From Stenotrophomonas sp. UBA2124 (GTDB taxonomy: Bacteria; Pseudomonadota; Gammaproteobacteria; Xanthomonadales; Xanthomonadaceae): a DNA stretch of 64,000 bases. Positions within the stretch are counted from its first letter, which is position 1. Each line of letters starts with the position of its first letter. The notes below the pieces were generated by a model. It saw nothing but the letters and a program-made list of their open reading frames with translations. It had not been told where the DNA came from and did not search any database. Both the position numbers and the translations under genes were made by a program. The stretch spans positions 7,167 to 71,166 of the forward strand of contig DCXY01000030.1 in NCBI GenBank assembly GCA_002329155.1. Direction: 5' to 3'. Positions 23,373 to 32,575 of this stretch are shown here, in pieces.

Positions 23373-25703
23373 ATGAAACCCACTCCGTCCCTGCTGACCC
23401 TTGCGATCCTCGCCGTCCTGCCGCTTGCCGCCCAGGCCGCTGGCGCCCCTGATGCCAGCACCCTTGATACCGTGCACGTGGAAGCCACCCGCGCCAGGAA
23501 CGCACGCTCGGCCACGCACAACGTGCAGGTGCTCAGCCGTGACCAGCTGGACGATGAGATGGCTGAGAGCATGGAGGATGTGGTGCGCTACATCCCCGGC
23601 GTCAGCATCGTCGACATGGGCCGCTTCGGCGACAACGGCTTCAACATCCGCGGCATGGAAGGCGACCGCGTTTCCATGAGCATCGACGGCCTTGGCATGG
23701 CCGAAGGGCTGGAAACCGCGCGCAACTACGAGTTCTTCCGTGCCGGGCGCGGCGGCGTGAACATCGACACGCTCAAGCAGGTGGAGGTGATCAAGGGGGC
23801 CGATTCCATTGCCGCGGGCAGCGGTTCGCTGGGGGGCGGGGTGATGTTCATCACCAAGGACCCGGCGGACTACCTCAAGGCCGGTGGCAACGACAGCCAT
23901 GCCAGCATCAAACTCGGCTATACCGGCCACAACGAGGAAAAGCTGGGTTCGTTCACCATCGCCAACCGCACCGGCGTGGTCGAATCCATGCTGGTCTACA
24001 CCAAGCGCAAGGCGCATGAATCCGAAGGCTGGTATGGCAGTACCGCCGTGCCAACCGGCAGCGCGCGGCGCCTGCCCGACCCCATCGACCATGACAGCGA
24101 CAATGTGCTGGCCAAGGTGGATTTCGTGCTCAGGCCGGAGCATCGCCTGGGGGTGGTGTACGAGCGCAACCGCGTTGACAACCTGGTGGACAACCTCAGC
24201 CGCCTCAGTGGCGCGGGCTACCTGGAGCGGCTGGGTGATGACAGCAACAGCCGCGACCGCTATGGCCTGCGTTACCAGTGGAATGCGGACAATGCGGCCT
24301 TCGATCACCTGCAGTTGCAGGCAGACCGGCAGAAGACCAACAGCCACGGCATCACCCGCATCATCTCCGGCAGTGGCAGCAGTGCCAACCCGAGGCCGAC
24401 GCCCAACACCACGCCATGCACCATGGCCGCCACCTGACGGCGTGCCGAGGACCGGCAGACCGAGCAGACCCTGGACCGGCTCGCGCTGGACCTGGACAAG
24501 CGCGTCGGCGCACACGCGCTGATCTACGGCGCGTCGTGGCAGAACCGCGAAATCGACTACCACGCCTTCGATTACCGCTGGAACAACACCGGGGCGCTGG
24601 ATACGGTCACCATCGATCCCAACCAGGTGCCACGCACCGATGCCGAATCATGGAATGCCTATCTGCGCGACCGCATCACCCTGCTGGAGGACACGCTGCA
24701 GCTCACCCTGGGCGCGCGCTATGACCGCCACGACTACACGCCGCACCTGGGAGCCACGTTTGCCGACCCCACCGGCACCGTGCGGCCGGTGAGCTTTGCC
24801 TCGCCCACCTGGCAGGCCGGCCTGAGCTACCAGCTGCTGCCGGGGCACACGGTGTGGTTCCAGGCCGGGCGTGGCTTCCGCGCACCGACCACCGGCGAGA
24901 TGTACGCACCCACCAGCACCACCCCGCTCACCGCTGTTGCCACCGGCAAGGAAGTGGCCGTGCCGACCAGCGTGGCCAACCCCGATCTGGAATCGGAGAA
25001 GAGCCTGAACCTGGAACTGGGTTGGCGCTGGGAGGGTACGCGCTCGCGCGTGTCGGTGTCCGCGTTCCGCGACCGCTACGATGATTTCATCGACAGCCTG
25101 CTTGAGCTGCGCGACCCCACCACCGAATACCGCAGTTGCAGCCGCTTCGGTTGTTCAAACAGCAAGGGCTACAGGGTTTCCACGCTGGCCAATCTCGGCG
25201 AGGTGACGGTCAAGGGCGTGGAGGCAGAAGGCCTGTGGCAACTGGGGGATGCCTGGCTGCTGCGAGCGGTGTATTCGCACAATGAAGGCGAGCAGAAGGA
25301 TGGCAGCCCCTTGAACAGCATCAACCCGGACCGGGGCGTGCTGGGCCTGAGCTGGCAGGGCGTGGACCAGCGTCTGCGCCTGACCGGTGTGCTCACCCAC
25401 GCGCTGGCCAAGAAGCGCGGTGACGTGAAGGTCGAGCCGGATGTGTTCGGCGGCATGGCCGAGCCGTTCCTGAGTGATGCCTATACCGTGTTCGATCTGT
25501 TCGGCAGCCTGCGGTTGAACGCGAACCTCAAGATCAATGCAGGCATCTACAACCTGTTTGACGAGCGTTACTACCAGTGGGCGCGGATACGCAATGTCGC
25601 GCGGGGCGAGTTTGCTCTGTACGGCTACGCCACCGAGGATGGCATTGGCCGCTTCAGCGAGCCGGGCCGCAACTATCGCCTCAATCTGACCTGGACGTTC
25701 TGA
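23373..25703 (+). pseudogene. TonB-dependent hemoglobin/heme-type receptor, interrupted by in-frame TGA
   Basis: Two open stretches (23373–24437 and onward to 25703) are in one frame and together make a complete 776-codon TonB receptor. The signal peptide ends at LPLAAQAAG, the plug includes DGFNIRGMEG-like sequence (NGFNIRGMEGDRVSM) and EVIKGADSIAAGSGSLGGG, the barrel has the heme-receptor FRAP motif (GRGFRAPTTGEMY) and NPDL, and it ends YRLNLTWTF. Codon 355 is TGA (24435–24437), followed directly by RRAEDRQTEQTL. A Trp codon TGG changed by one base is the simplest origin. Without the stop it is intact, so the lesion is recent, or it is a sequencing error. Confidence 0.82.
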
Positions 25704-25719
25704 TCGGCAGATACCCCAC

Positions 25720-25866
25720 GTAGCCCGGGTAAGCGAAGCGCACCCGGGAGCCTGGAATCCAGCCGATTGCGGAAAGCCCCTTCCGCCGATAGGCCGAGAT
25801 GGGGCTGCGCGGTGATGTTCCATCGGCATCGGCATTCCCCGGGTGCGCTTCGCTTACCCGGGCTAC
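25720..25866. repeat. Inverted pair of SMAG REPs
   Basis: Two 29-bp GTAG REPs lie at 25720–25748 (plus orientation) and 25838–25866 (minus orientation), 89 bp apart. They form a REPIN-like dimer between the receptor and rhlE. Both have the AAGCGAAGCGC centre identical to the copy at 2163. Confidence 0.88.
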
Positions 25867-25904
25867 GGGCAAGGTGTGGCTGGCGTGCGGCAATCGGCCA
25901 ACAA

Positions 25905-25931
25905 AAAACCCGACGCAGTGCGTCGGGTTTT
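25905..25931 (-). terminator. Rho-independent terminator after rhlE (bidirectional)
   Basis: The stem AAAACCCGACGC pairs with GCGTCGGGTTTT, with a 3-nt loop. A-rich and T-rich flanks on both sides allow termination on either strand. It lies 26 bp past the rhlE stop. Confidence 0.85.
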
Positions 25932-25956
25932 CAGTGTCCAGCTCAGCCGTGGCGCA

Positions 25957-27360
25957 TCAGGCGCTGGTGCGGCTCTGCCCACCCTGGCCGCGGCCGCCGC
26001 CACGGCGCTGACCGCCGCCCGGGTGACCGTCACGGCGCTGCTGGCCGTTGCCACCATTACGCTGGCCGGCCGGCTTGTTCTGGCCGCCACGGCCACCACG
26101 CGGCGCATCGCTGTTGCCGCGGCGCGGGCCATGGCCGCCGTTGCCACGGCGCGGGGCCTTGTGGCCGCCCGGCTGTTCGGCCTTGCCCGGCGCGCTGATG
26201 CCCCAGCGGATCGGCACCTGCAGCTCGAAGCCCGGCACGTCACGGATGTCCATGTCGCGGTCGAGCAGGCGCACGATCTGGCGCAGCAGCTTGGCCTCGT
26301 CCTGCGCCACCAGCGAGATCGCCTCACCGGTGGAACCGTTGCGGCCGGTGCGGCCGATACGGTGCACATAGTCTTCCGGCACCATCGGCAGGTCGTAGTT
26401 GATGACCTTCGGCAGTTCGTTGATGTCGATGCCACGCGCGGCGATGTCGGTGGCCACCAGCACGGTCACGCGGCCAGCCTTGAAGTCGGCCAGTGCGCGC
26501 AGGCGCTGGCCCTGGCTCTTGTTGCCGTGGATGGCAGCGGTCTTGATGCCACTCTTTTCCAGGAACGTGGCCAGCTTGTCGCAGCCATGCTTGGTGCGGC
26601 CGAACACCAGCGTCTGCACGCGTGAGTCCTGTGCCAGCAGGTGTAGCAGCAGCTCGCGCTTGCGGCCACCGTCCACCGGGTGCACGCGGTGGGTGATGGT
26701 CTCGGCCACGGTGTTCTGCGGCGTCACCTGGATCTGCTTGGGCTCGTGCATGAACTCCAACGCCAGCTGCTTGATGCTCTCCTCGAACGTGGCCGAGAAC
26801 AGCAGGGTCTGCCGGTTCTGGCGCGGCAGCTTGGCCAGGATGCGCTTGATCGACGGCAGGAAGCCCATGTCGAGCATGCGGTCGGCTTCGTCCAGTACCA
26901 GAATCTCGATGCCGGACAGGTCAACGCTGCGGCGCTCCAGGTGGTCGATCAGGCGACCCGGGCAGGCCACCAGCAGGTCCACGCCACGGCGCAGCACGTC
27001 CAGCTGGTTGCCCATGCCCACGCCGCCGTAGATGCAGGCGCTGGGAATGCGCAGGTACTTGCTGTAGCCGCGCAGGCTGTCATGCACCTGGGTGGCCAGT
27101 TCGCGGGTCGGGGCCAGGATCAACGCACGCGGCTTGCGCGGGCCATTGCCCACGCTCTGCGGCGTGGTGCCCAGGTGCTGCAGCAGCGGCAGGCCGAATG
27201 CAGCGGTCTTGCCGGTGCCGGTCTGAGCGCCGGCCAGCAGGTCATGGCCGTCCAGCGCCAGCGGAATGGCCTGCTGCTGGATCGGGGTCGGGTTTTCGTA
27301 GCCCTGCTCGGCGAGCGCGCGCAGCAGGAAGGGCGCAAGGCCCAGGTTTTCAAACGACAT
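25957..27360 (-). CDS. rhlE: ATP-dependent RNA helicase, DEAD-box
   Basis: A 467-residue DEAD-box helicase. It has the Q motif (GYENPTPIQQQAIP), Walker A AQTGTGKT (45–52), PTRELA, VLDEADRMLDMGF, SATF, the domain-2 motifs VATDIAARGID and YVHRIGRTGR, then a basic tail from about residue 385 rich in RGG and GN repeats (RRGGGRGQGG). The core closely resembles RhlE, which acts in ribosome assembly and RNA decay at low temperature. The disordered Arg/Gly tail provides non-specific RNA binding. It is monocistronic with a 373-bp leader region. Confidence 0.92.
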   Translation of the reverse strand: MSFENLGLAPFLLRALAEQGYENPTPIQQQAIPLALDGHDLLAGAQTGTGKTAAFGLPLLQHLGTTPQSVGNGPRKPRALILAPTRELATQVHDSLRGYSKYLRIPSACIYGGVGMGNQLDVLRRGVDLLVACPGRLIDHLERRSVDLSGIEILVLDEADRMLDMGFLPSIKRILAKLPRQNRQTLLFSATFEESIKQLALEFMHEPKQIQVTPQNTVAETITHRVHPVDGGRKRELLLHLLAQDSRVQTLVFGRTKHGCDKLATFLEKSGIKTAAIHGNKSQGQRLRALADFKAGRVTVLVATDIAARGIDINELPKVINYDLPMVPEDYVHRIGRTGRNGSTGEAISLVAQDEAKLLRQIVRLLDRDMDIRDVPGFELQVPIRWGISAPGKAEQPGGHKAPRRGNGGHGPRRGNSDAPRGGRGGQNKPAGQRNGGNGQQRRDGHPGGGQRRGGGRGQGGQSRTSA

Positions 27361-27733
27361 TGGGAACTCCAGAAAAAGTCGCGCCGGCCCGGATGGGCCT
27401 GCGGTGCCGGTCGATTCGACTGGCTTGCTCGGAGCGTTCCCGTAAAACCGCGCTGCGAGAGATTGAGGCGACCAGCGCGGTGCGCTGGCCGGAATGCGTG
27501 ACGAATGGCGTCGGAGTAGGGGCGGGCGGGCGGACGTGGCTGTTGGGCCGTTGGTCCTGCACCGCCGGCGGTCCTCAAGGGAAACGGACGGCCGCTGGCA
27601 GACCGCGATAGTCTAGGCGATTGTCGGTAGCGGCACAAAACGACCTGTTCAGCATCGCCAGACAGGGAGACTGGCCGTCTCGGACGCATTCATTACAATT
27701 GAAACTTATTTTCTTCGCAGACTGGACGTTCCC
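27361..27733. other. Divergent promoter region rhlE / fumarylacetoacetate hydrolase
   Basis: 373 bp between divergent genes. The rhlE side probably holds a long 5' leader, as is common for cold-regulated helicases. The stretch 27685–27715 (ATTACAATTGAAACTTATTT) is AT-rich and is the likely promoter of the plus-strand gene. No gene is seen. Confidence 0.4.
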
Positions 27734-28723
27734 ATGAAGCTTGGTTCCCTGAAGGAAGGCGGCCGCGACGGCACCCTGATCGTGGTTTCGCGCGACCTGA
27801 CCCGCGCCGTGCGTGCCACCGGCATTGCCGCCACCCTGCAGCTGGCGCTGGAGGACTGGTCCAACCTCGCCCCGCGCCTGAACGCCCTGTACGAGCAGCT
27901 CAATGCCGGCCAGGCCGAGGGCGCCTTCGACGTGGACATGCAGGCGCTGGCCGCGCCGCTGCCGCGTGCCTATGAGTTCGTGGATGGCAGCGCCTACCTG
28001 CCGCATGTGGCGCGGGTGCGCAAGGCGCGTGGCGCGGAAGTGCCTGACACCTTCTACACCGATCCGCTGATGTACCAGGCCACCAGCGCCGGCTTCTACG
28101 GCCCGCGCGATGCGGTGAAGGTGGTCAGCGAGGACTACGGCATCGATCTGGAAGCCGAAATCGTGGTCATCACCGACGACGTGCCGATGGCGCCGACGCC
28201 GGAGCAGGCCGCCGCGCACATCCAGCTGGTGGGCCTGGTCAATGACGTCAGCCTGCGCAACCTGATCCCGGGCGAGCTGGCCAAGGGCTTCGGCTTCCTG
28301 CAGTCCAAGCCGCGCTCGGCGCTGAGCCCGGTGTTCGTGACCCCCGACGAGCTGGGCGATGCCTGGCAGGACAGCAAGCTGCACCTGCCGCTGCTGACCC
28401 ATATCAATGGCAAATGGTTCGGTGCACCGGAGGCGGGCGTGGACATGCAGTTCAACTTTGCCCAGCTGGTGGCGCACGCGGCCAAGACCCGCCCGCTCTC
28501 GGCCGGTGCCATTGTCGGCTCGGGCACCATCGCCAACGAGGACACCTCGCTGGGTGCCTCCTGCTTTGCCGAGCAGCGTACCGTGGAAACCCTGCGCGAC
28601 GGCAAGCCGTCCACCCCGTTCATGAGCTTTGGCGACGTGGTGCGTATCGAAATGCTGGACCGTGATGGCAACAGCATCTTCGGTGCGATCGAACAGCGTA
28701 TAGAGCAGGCACAGCGGCCCTGA
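27734..28723 (+). CDS. Fumarylacetoacetate hydrolase family protein
   Basis: A 329-residue enzyme of the FAH family, which cleaves fumarylacetoacetate to fumarate and acetoacetate in the last step of tyrosine catabolism. The metal-binding and substrate motifs are visible as EDYGIDLEAEIVVITDD (the ExE and D ligands), VGLVNDVSLRNLIPGELAKG, and GAIVGSGTIANED in the C-terminal half. maleylacetoacetate isomerase follows at 88 bp, which supports the homogentisate pathway over other FAH-family activities. It is somewhat shorter than eukaryotic FAH, as in other bacterial members. Confidence 0.87.
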   Translation: MKLGSLKEGGRDGTLIVVSRDLTRAVRATGIAATLQLALEDWSNLAPRLNALYEQLNAGQAEGAFDVDMQALAAPLPRAYEFVDGSAYLPHVARVRKARGAEVPDTFYTDPLMYQATSAGFYGPRDAVKVVSEDYGIDLEAEIVVITDDVPMAPTPEQAAAHIQLVGLVNDVSLRNLIPGELAKGFGFLQSKPRSALSPVFVTPDELGDAWQDSKLHLPLLTHINGKWFGAPEAGVDMQFNFAQLVAHAAKTRPLSAGAIVGSGTIANEDTSLGASCFAEQRTVETLRDGKPSTPFMSFGDVVRIEMLDRDGNSIFGAIEQRIEQAQRP

Positions 28724-28811
28724 TTTGCACGGACAGGCCGTTCGGCGTGGCGGGGAGGGAAATCTCTCCGCCGCAGGGTAAGGTGGCGGCCAGGCCAAGG
28801 AGAAACCAGAC

Positions 28812-29468
28812 ATGGAAGCAGGTTGGAAGCTGTACAGCTATTGGCGCTCCAGCGCGGCCTACCGCGTACGCATCGGCCTGAACCTGAAGGGGCTGGACTA
28901 CGCGCTTGAGCCGGTGCACCTGGTGCGCGATGGTGGCCAGCAGCATGCCCCGGACTATGCCGCGCTGAACCCACAGCAGCTGGTGCCGGCGCTGCGCCAT
29001 GGCGACAAGGTGCTGACCCAGTCGCTGGCCATCCTTGACTATCTGGAAGACGTGCAGCCGCAGCCACCGCTGCTGCCGGCCGATGCGATTGGCCGTGCGC
29101 GCGTGCGTGGGCTGGCACAGCTGGTTGCCTGCGACATCCACCCGCTGAACAACCTGCGGGTGGTGCAGTTCTTCGACCGCGAATGGCATGTGCCGCAATC
29201 CGAGCGCGAAGACTGGGCGCTGCACTGGATGCGTACCGGTTTCGATGCCATGGAGGCGGCGCTTTCGGGCTCGGCAGATACCGGGCGTTTCTGCCACGGC
29301 GATACCCCGGGCATGGCTGATTGCTGCCTGATTCCCCAGCTCTACAACGCGCGCCGTTTCAGCCTGGACCTGGCCCCGTACCCGATCCTGCGCAGGATCG
29401 AGGAAGCCTGCCTGGCGCTGCCCGCATTCGACGCCGCACGGCCCGAGAACCAGCCCGACGCAGGGTGA
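28812..29468 (+). CDS. maiA: Maleylacetoacetate isomerase (zeta-class GST)
   Basis: MaiA isomerises maleylacetoacetate to fumarylacetoacetate with glutathione. The 218-residue protein has the zeta-class active-site motif SYWRSSAAYRVRIGLNLKG near the N terminus (catalytic Ser and Cys region SSxxYRVRI), the GSH-binding LTQSLAILDYLED, and a C-terminal helical domain with ACDIHPLNNLRV. It is preceded by AAGGAGAAACC. Together with the upstream hydrolase it covers the last two steps of tyrosine breakdown; hppD and hmgA are not in the window. Confidence 0.93.
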   Translation: MEAGWKLYSYWRSSAAYRVRIGLNLKGLDYALEPVHLVRDGGQQHAPDYAALNPQQLVPALRHGDKVLTQSLAILDYLEDVQPQPPLLPADAIGRARVRGLAQLVACDIHPLNNLRVVQFFDREWHVPQSEREDWALHWMRTGFDAMEAALSGSADTGRFCHGDTPGMADCCLIPQLYNARRFSLDLAPYPILRRIEEACLALPAFDAARPENQPDAG

Positions 29469-29539
29469 TGGGGCAGGGAACCGGGAAGCGGGAACAGGGA
29501 AGCGCTGTTCCCCGCATGACCCCGGTTTCCCGTAGCCCT

Positions 29540-29986
29540 GTAGCCCGGGTAAGCAAAGCGCACCCGGGAAGCACGCAAAAAAGCGGAAATCGACGACCCG
29601 ATCGCCCCGACATCAACGAAACAACGGTCCTGACGCCGGGGGAATGCCGAGCGTGCATGCGCTTGGCCGAGCTACAGATCACAGCTCGGCTCTTGTAGCC
29701 CGGGTAAGCAAAGCGCACCCGGGAAGCACGCGAAAAGGCGGCAATCGACAACCCGATCACCGCGGCACCAACGAAGCAACGGTCCTGACGTCGAGGGAAT
29801 CCCGTGCGTGCATGCGCTTGGCCGAGCTGCAGGTTTCAGTTCTGCTCTTGTAGCCCGGGTAAGCAAAGCGCACCCGGGAAGCACGTGAAAAGGCGGCAAT
29901 CGACAACCCGATCGCAGCGACATCAACAAAACAGGCGCCTTTACGCCGAGCGACATCCCCGGGTGCGCTGCGCTTACCCGGGCTAC
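29540..29986. repeat. SMAG REP array in 155-bp tandem repeat
   Basis: Three direct SMAG REPs at 29540, 29695 and 29850 are spaced exactly 155 bp apart, and a fourth inverted copy is at 29958–29986. The sequence between REPs is itself repeated (for example AATCGACRACCCGATC, AACGGTCCTGACG and GCGTGCATGCGCTTGGCCGAGCT), so the unit is a 155-bp tandem duplication that includes the REP. The direct copies share AAGCAAAGCGC in place of AAGCGAAGCGC, consistent with local amplification. The whole region 29469–30076 between maiA and pilU has no gene. Confidence 0.9.
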
Positions 29987-30076
29987 GTGTTACCTGCGCA
30001 TCAAGTCGAGAACCGCCTCAGGGTCGGAATCACCGGCCCCGCCAACTCCCCGCTCCCAATACCCCGTTCCCCGCCC

Positions 30077-31210
30077 TCAAAACCCATGCGTGATGGCGGC
30101 GGCAACGTTCTGCGCGTTGAAATCCGCGTACGGGTCGTGTTCGCCGCTGGCGCCCTCGGACAGGCGGAACTTCAGGGCAAGACCATCGCGCGAGTCGGCC
30201 GCGCGCAGCGCCTCCTCCTGCTCGATGAGGCCTTCCTTGGTCATGCGGAACAGGCACTGGTCAAAACTCTGCATGCCTTCTTCCAGCGATTCCTCCATTG
30301 CCTGCTTGATGGCGTGCACTTCGCCCCGGCGCAGCAGGTCGCGGATCATCGGCGTGTTGATCAACACTTCGGTGGCGGGGCGGCGGCGGCCGTCCTTGCC
30401 CTTGACCAGGCGCTGGGAAATGACAGCGCGCAGGTTCAGCGACAGGTTCATCAGCACGTTCTTGTGCGCGCTTTCCGGGAAGAAGTTGAGGATGCGCTCG
30501 ATGGTCTGGTCGGCGTTGTTGGAGTGCAGCGTGGCCAGGCACAGGTGGCCGGTTTCGGCGAAGGCAATGGCCGCTTCCATGGTCTCGGCGTCCAGGATTT
30601 CGCCGATCAGGATCACGTCCGGCGCCTCACGCATCGCGTTCTTCAGCGCGTTGTGGAAGGCGTGCGTATCCAGGCCCACCTCACGCTGGTTGACGATGGA
30701 CTGCTTGTGCTTGTGCAGGAACTCGATGGGATCCTCGATGGTGAGGATGTGCCCGGTCGAGGTGCTGTTGCGGTGGTCGATCATCGAGGCCAGCGAGGTC
30801 GATTTGCCCGAGCCGGTGGAGCCCACCACCAGCACAAGGCCGCGCGGGGTCATGATCACATCGCGCAGCACCTGCGGCAGGTTCAGCTCCTCGATGCTGG
30901 GGATGCGGCTCTTGATCGCACGGATCACCATGCCCACCTCGCCACGCTGCTTGAACACGTTGACGCGGAAACGCCCCGCATCGGCCAGCGAGATGGCCAT
31001 GTTCAGCTCCAGGTCGCGCTCGAACTGCGGCACCTGGCCCTCGTCCATCAGCGAATAGGCGATTTTCTTCACCATTCCCGGCGGCAGGCCGGTGCTCCCC
31101 AGCGGGTAAAGCTTGCCTTCGATCTTGATGTAGACCGGCGCTCCGGTGGTCAAAAACATGTCCGAAGCGTTCTTTTCGGTCATCAGCTTCAGGAAGTAGC
31201 CGATATCCAT
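30077..31210 (-). CDS. pilU: Type IV pilus twitching motility ATPase
   Basis: A 377-residue PilT/PilU hexameric ATPase. It has Walker A GSTGSGKST, the Asp box, the PilT-type HSNNADQTIERILNFFP motif and GEILDAETMEAA. The sequence MDIGYFLKLMTEKNASDMFLT and the RFRVNVFKQRG region match PilU rather than PilT. It also has a PilU-like extended C-terminal tail (SEGASGEHDPYADF). PilU helps PilT retract type IV pili. The start at 31210 (MDIGYF) is chosen over the longer frame. pilT, usually adjacent, is not seen in this window. Confidence 0.88.
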   Translation of the reverse strand: MDIGYFLKLMTEKNASDMFLTTGAPVYIKIEGKLYPLGSTGLPPGMVKKIAYSLMDEGQVPQFERDLELNMAISLADAGRFRVNVFKQRGEVGMVIRAIKSRIPSIEELNLPQVLRDVIMTPRGLVLVVGSTGSGKSTSLASMIDHRNSTSTGHILTIEDPIEFLHKHKQSIVNQREVGLDTHAFHNALKNAMREAPDVILIGEILDAETMEAAIAFAETGHLCLATLHSNNADQTIERILNFFPESAHKNVLMNLSLNLRAVISQRLVKGKDGRRRPATEVLINTPMIRDLLRRGEVHAIKQAMEESLEEGMQSFDQCLFRMTKEGLIEQEEALRAADSRDGLALKFRLSEGASGEHDPYADFNAQNVAAAITHGF

Positions 31211-31307
31211 GCGCAATATTTCCCCAACAAACGGCAGCGTGACGTTGCAAGCACGCCGCTGGCTTGACGACAATGGCCGTGCTCAGTCACTCGGCAACGG
31301 CTCCCCA

Positions 31308-31694
31308 ATGAAAGCTAGCTTCGCACAATTACGATCTCTCCTGTGTGTGGTCGCCTGCGTTTTTGCGCTTGGCGGCAACGCACTTGCGCAGGACCCTGCC
31401 GCGGCCGACCTGATGGCCGCGCAGCAGGCCGTGGAGCGGGCCGACCGCGCCGACGCGGACCAGTACGCCCCGGACACCATGGCCATGGCCCGGCAGCAGC
31501 TGGAACAGGCCCAGCGTGCCGCCCAGGACCGCCGTGAGCGCAGGCAGGCACCGGCCCTGGCCCAGCGCGCCGCGGCCGATGCCGACTTGGCCAGGGCGCA
31601 GAGCGAGGAGGCCGTGGCGCAAGCACAACTGGCCCAGCGCAAGGCAGAGGTTGACCAATTGCAGCGGCAGCTCACAGCCGGGGAGGGCCGCTGA
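31308..31694 (+). CDS. DUF4398 exported helical protein
   Basis: A 128-residue protein with a signal peptide (CVFALGGNALAQDP) followed by a continuous alanine- and glutamine-rich helix (QQAVERADRADADQYAPD, EEAVAQAQLAQRKAEVDQL). It matches DUF4398, whose members precede OmpA-like proteins in many proteobacteria. Function is unknown; a periplasmic coiled-coil partner of the next gene product is likely. The gene stop overlaps the next start (TGATG), so the two are coupled. Confidence 0.75.
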   Translation: MKASFAQLRSLLCVVACVFALGGNALAQDPAAADLMAAQQAVERADRADADQYAPDTMAMARQQLEQAQRAAQDRRERRQAPALAQRAAADADLARAQSEEAVAQAQLAQRKAEVDQLQRQLTAGEGR

Positions 31695-32575
31695 TGAACG
31701 TCAGGAATGTGATGATTTGTGCCCTGTTGGCCCTGCCGCTGACCGCGGTGGCCGCCGACGATCCGGCCGTGGCCGCGCTGAACCAGCGCCTGACCGCGCT
31801 GCAGGCGGACATGCAGCTGGCCGACGTGGCCCGCTTCGAGAAGCTGCAGGCCCAGCAGGCCATTGCCGCGCTGGCCAAGGCCAAGCGCCGCGATGTGGAT
31901 ATCGCCCGCTACCTGGCCGAGCGCCGGGTGGCCATCGCCGAGGCCGCCGCCCGCACCGCCGTGGCGCGCCGCGAGCTGGACGAGCTGGAGCGCACCCGGG
32001 GCGAGCTGCTGATCGAGGCCAGCCGCCGCGAGGCCGCCCGTGCCCGCCAGGAGGCCGAGCGCCTGCGCGTGCAGACCCAGATACAGGCCGAGGAAGCCGA
32101 ACGCCTGCGCCTGGCCGCCGAGGCCGAAACCCTGGCCCGCCAGGATGCCGAAACCGCGCTGACCAGCGTGGCCGGCCGCCAGCAGCAGCGGCTGAGCTCG
32201 GCCCAGCAGAATGCGGCCAAGCTGGCCCGCGAGGAGGCCGAGCTGGTGTCCGGGCAGAAGCTGCCGGGCTCGAAGTTCGACAACCGGGGCGAGGTGTTCA
32301 CCTTCGCCGGTGACGCCTTCGCCGCCGGCCAGGCAGGCCTGTCAGCCGGTGCGCGCGACCAGGCCAAGGCCCTGGCCGAGTACCTGAACATCGGCAGGAA
32401 GGGGCGGGTGAGCATCGAGGCCTATGACAGCGCCAATGGTGTTGGCCAGCGCCGCGCGCAGGCGCTCAAGGACGCGCTGGTCGCTGCCGGCGTCAGCGCC
32501 AGCCGCGTGCAGGTCACCGGCAAGAAGGCAGCCTCCACGCGGGCCCGTTCGGCCGAGGTCATCATTGCGCCTTGA
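31694..32575 (+). CDS. OmpA-like C-terminal domain protein with long helical stalk
   Basis: A 293-residue exported protein. After the signal peptide (LLALPLTAVAADD), residues 22–185 are a highly charged, Ala/Arg/Glu-rich helix. Residues about 195–290 form an OmpA/MotB-type domain (EVFTFAGDAFAAGQAGLSAG, then VSIEAYDSANGVGQRRAQALK). The usual NxxLSxxRA peptidoglycan motif is reduced to GVGQRRAQAL, so peptidoglycan binding may be weakened. Paired with the DUF4398 gene, it probably spans part of the periplasm. The role is inferred only. Confidence 0.72.
   Translation: MNVRNVMICALLALPLTAVAADDPAVAALNQRLTALQADMQLADVARFEKLQAQQAIAALAKAKRRDVDIARYLAERRVAIAEAAARTAVARRELDELERTRGELLIEASRREAARARQEAERLRVQTQIQAEEAERLRLAAEAETLARQDAETALTSVAGRQQQRLSSAQQNAAKLAREEAELVSGQKLPGSKFDNRGEVFTFAGDAFAAGQAGLSAGARDQAKALAEYLNIGRKGRVSIEAYDSANGVGQRRAQALKDALVAAGVSASRVQVTGKKAASTRARSAEVIIAP

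Noticed and set aside
24435..24437. In-frame TGA as a selenocysteine codon
   Set aside because: TonB receptors are not selenoproteins, no SECIS-like hairpin was seen directly after it, and the context fits a Trp codon change.
29540..29986. Regular 155-bp repeats considered as a CRISPR-like array
   Set aside because: The spacers are homologous to each other, the repeats are SMAG REPs, and no cas gene is nearby.
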